This document shows positions 5,549 through 5,909 of a DNA stretch of 5,909 bases, one piece after another. Under the pieces are notes generated by a model. The model ran no database searches. It saw only the letters and a list, made by a program, of their open reading frames with translations, and was not told where the DNA came from. Origin of the DNA: Pseudomonadota bacterium (lineage in GTDB: Bacteria > Pseudomonadota > Gammaproteobacteria > Burkholderiales > Gallionellaceae). Numbering within the stretch: position 1 is the stretch's first letter; each line of letters starts with the position of its first letter. Position numbers and translations under genes: made by a program. The stretch lies in NCBI GenBank assembly GCA_021781695.1, contig JAJXWG010000112.1:1-5909 (forward strand), read 5' to 3'.

Positions 5549-5909
5549 GCGACAAGATTTTGAACGTCATCGACCACGACAGGAACAGCGCAGAGCTTCG
5601 CTATGTGTATCCTGTGGTGTCGCGCCGCGCAGGCGGGGTGTCGGTCGGCATCAACCTCAACACCAACAATGCCTGCAACTGGCGCTGCATCTATTGCCAG
5701 GTGCCTGACTTGACGAGGGGTACTGCGCCGCCTGTGGATATGGCGTTGCTCAAAACCGAGCTGCGCGATTTCCTGAATGAGATGATACATGGCAAATTCA
5801 TGCAGGAGCGTGTGCCGGAAGGTGCCAGGCGCATCAACGACATCGCGCTGTCAGGCAACGGGGAGCCGACCAGTGCTGCGGAGTTTCCTGAAGTCGTTGA
5901 GCTTATCTC
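5545..5909 (+). CDS. Radical SAM protein, N-terminal part (3' partial)
   Basis: The frame is open from the ATG at 5545 to the window's end (121 codons), with an in-frame TAG at 5530, so 5545 is the first available ATG in frame. The cluster motif CNWRCIYC (C44, C48, C51) is CxxxCxxC, which binds the [4Fe-4S] cluster that cleaves S-adenosylmethionine to a 5'-deoxyadenosyl radical. It is preceded by the strand VSVGINLNTNNA. SGNGEPTS (103-110) is the GGEP-like SAM-binding motif. The spacing of the two motifs suits a standard radical SAM barrel. The overall look, especially CIYCQVP and SGNGEPT, recalls the broad Fe-S oxidoreductase group related to wyosine-forming enzymes, but the reaction and substrate cannot be named. 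The usual distinguishing C-terminal part lies outside the window. It is probably a separate transcription unit from hicAB. Confidence 0.85.
   Translation, partial: MSDKILNVIDHDRNSAELRYVYPVVSRRAGGVSVGINLNTNNACNWRCIYCQVPDLTRGTAPPVDMALLKTELRDFLNEMIHGKFMQERVPEGARRINDIALSGNGEPTSAAEFPEVVELI

Noticed and set aside
5476..5790. Minus-strand ORF of 104 codons over the radical SAM gene
   Set aside because: It runs opposite a frame with clear CxxxCxxC and SGNGEPT motifs and has no recognisable features itself.

Overview
The window reads as part of a moderately GC-rich proteobacterial chromosome. Adjacent cphA-type genes, a class II c-type cytochrome and this kind of HicAB pair together suggest a betaproteobacterium. 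That placement is inference from gene content; there is no rRNA or other phylogenetic marker. All genes lie on the + strand. I see no tRNA, rRNA, CRISPR array, insertion sequence or attachment site.

Region 1 (1-4684) looks like one compact operon. It opens inside a cyanophycin-synthetase-like gene whose 5' part lies outside the window. That gene keeps the end of its ATP-grasp domain, but its Mur-ligase-like domain has lost the P-loop lysine and stops before the C-terminal Mur lobe. Eighteen bases later comes a complete cyanophycin synthetase (cphA, 857 aa) with intact ATP-grasp and Mur ligase sites. It should build the arginine/aspartate storage polymer cyanophycin. It overlaps by ATGA with a TrmH/SpoU-family RNA 2'-O-methyltransferase, which overlaps by ATGA with a secreted class II (c'/c556-like) cytochrome c. 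The last two genes have no evident link to cyanophycin; shared translation coupling is what ties them together.

Region 2 (about 4700-5404) is a HicAB-type toxin-antitoxin module with its own possible promoter (perfect TTGACA). The hicA frame carries a TAA exactly where HicA relatives have a glutamine codon in the C-terminal HAMLKQLG motif. Reading on in the same frame gives ten further HicA-like residues and a TAG that overlaps the hicB ribosome binding site. The toxin therefore appears to have been shortened by a single C-to-T change. HicB is intact, with an N-terminal HicB fold and a C-terminal helix-turn-helix.

Region 3 (5405-5909) holds a 140-base spacer with a 7-bp perfect hairpin, a possible extended -10 promoter and a 13-codon leader ORF. 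The leader has a good Shine-Dalgarno and overlaps by ATGA with the start of a radical SAM enzyme, which runs off the window's end. The leader and the enzyme begin with the same nine bases, ATGAGCGAC.

The best leads are the interrupted hicA, the catalytically degenerate cphA paralogue beside an intact one (reminiscent of CphA2-type dipeptide-polymerising enzymes), and the leader ORF before the radical SAM gene. Nothing here is clearly an entirely new system.
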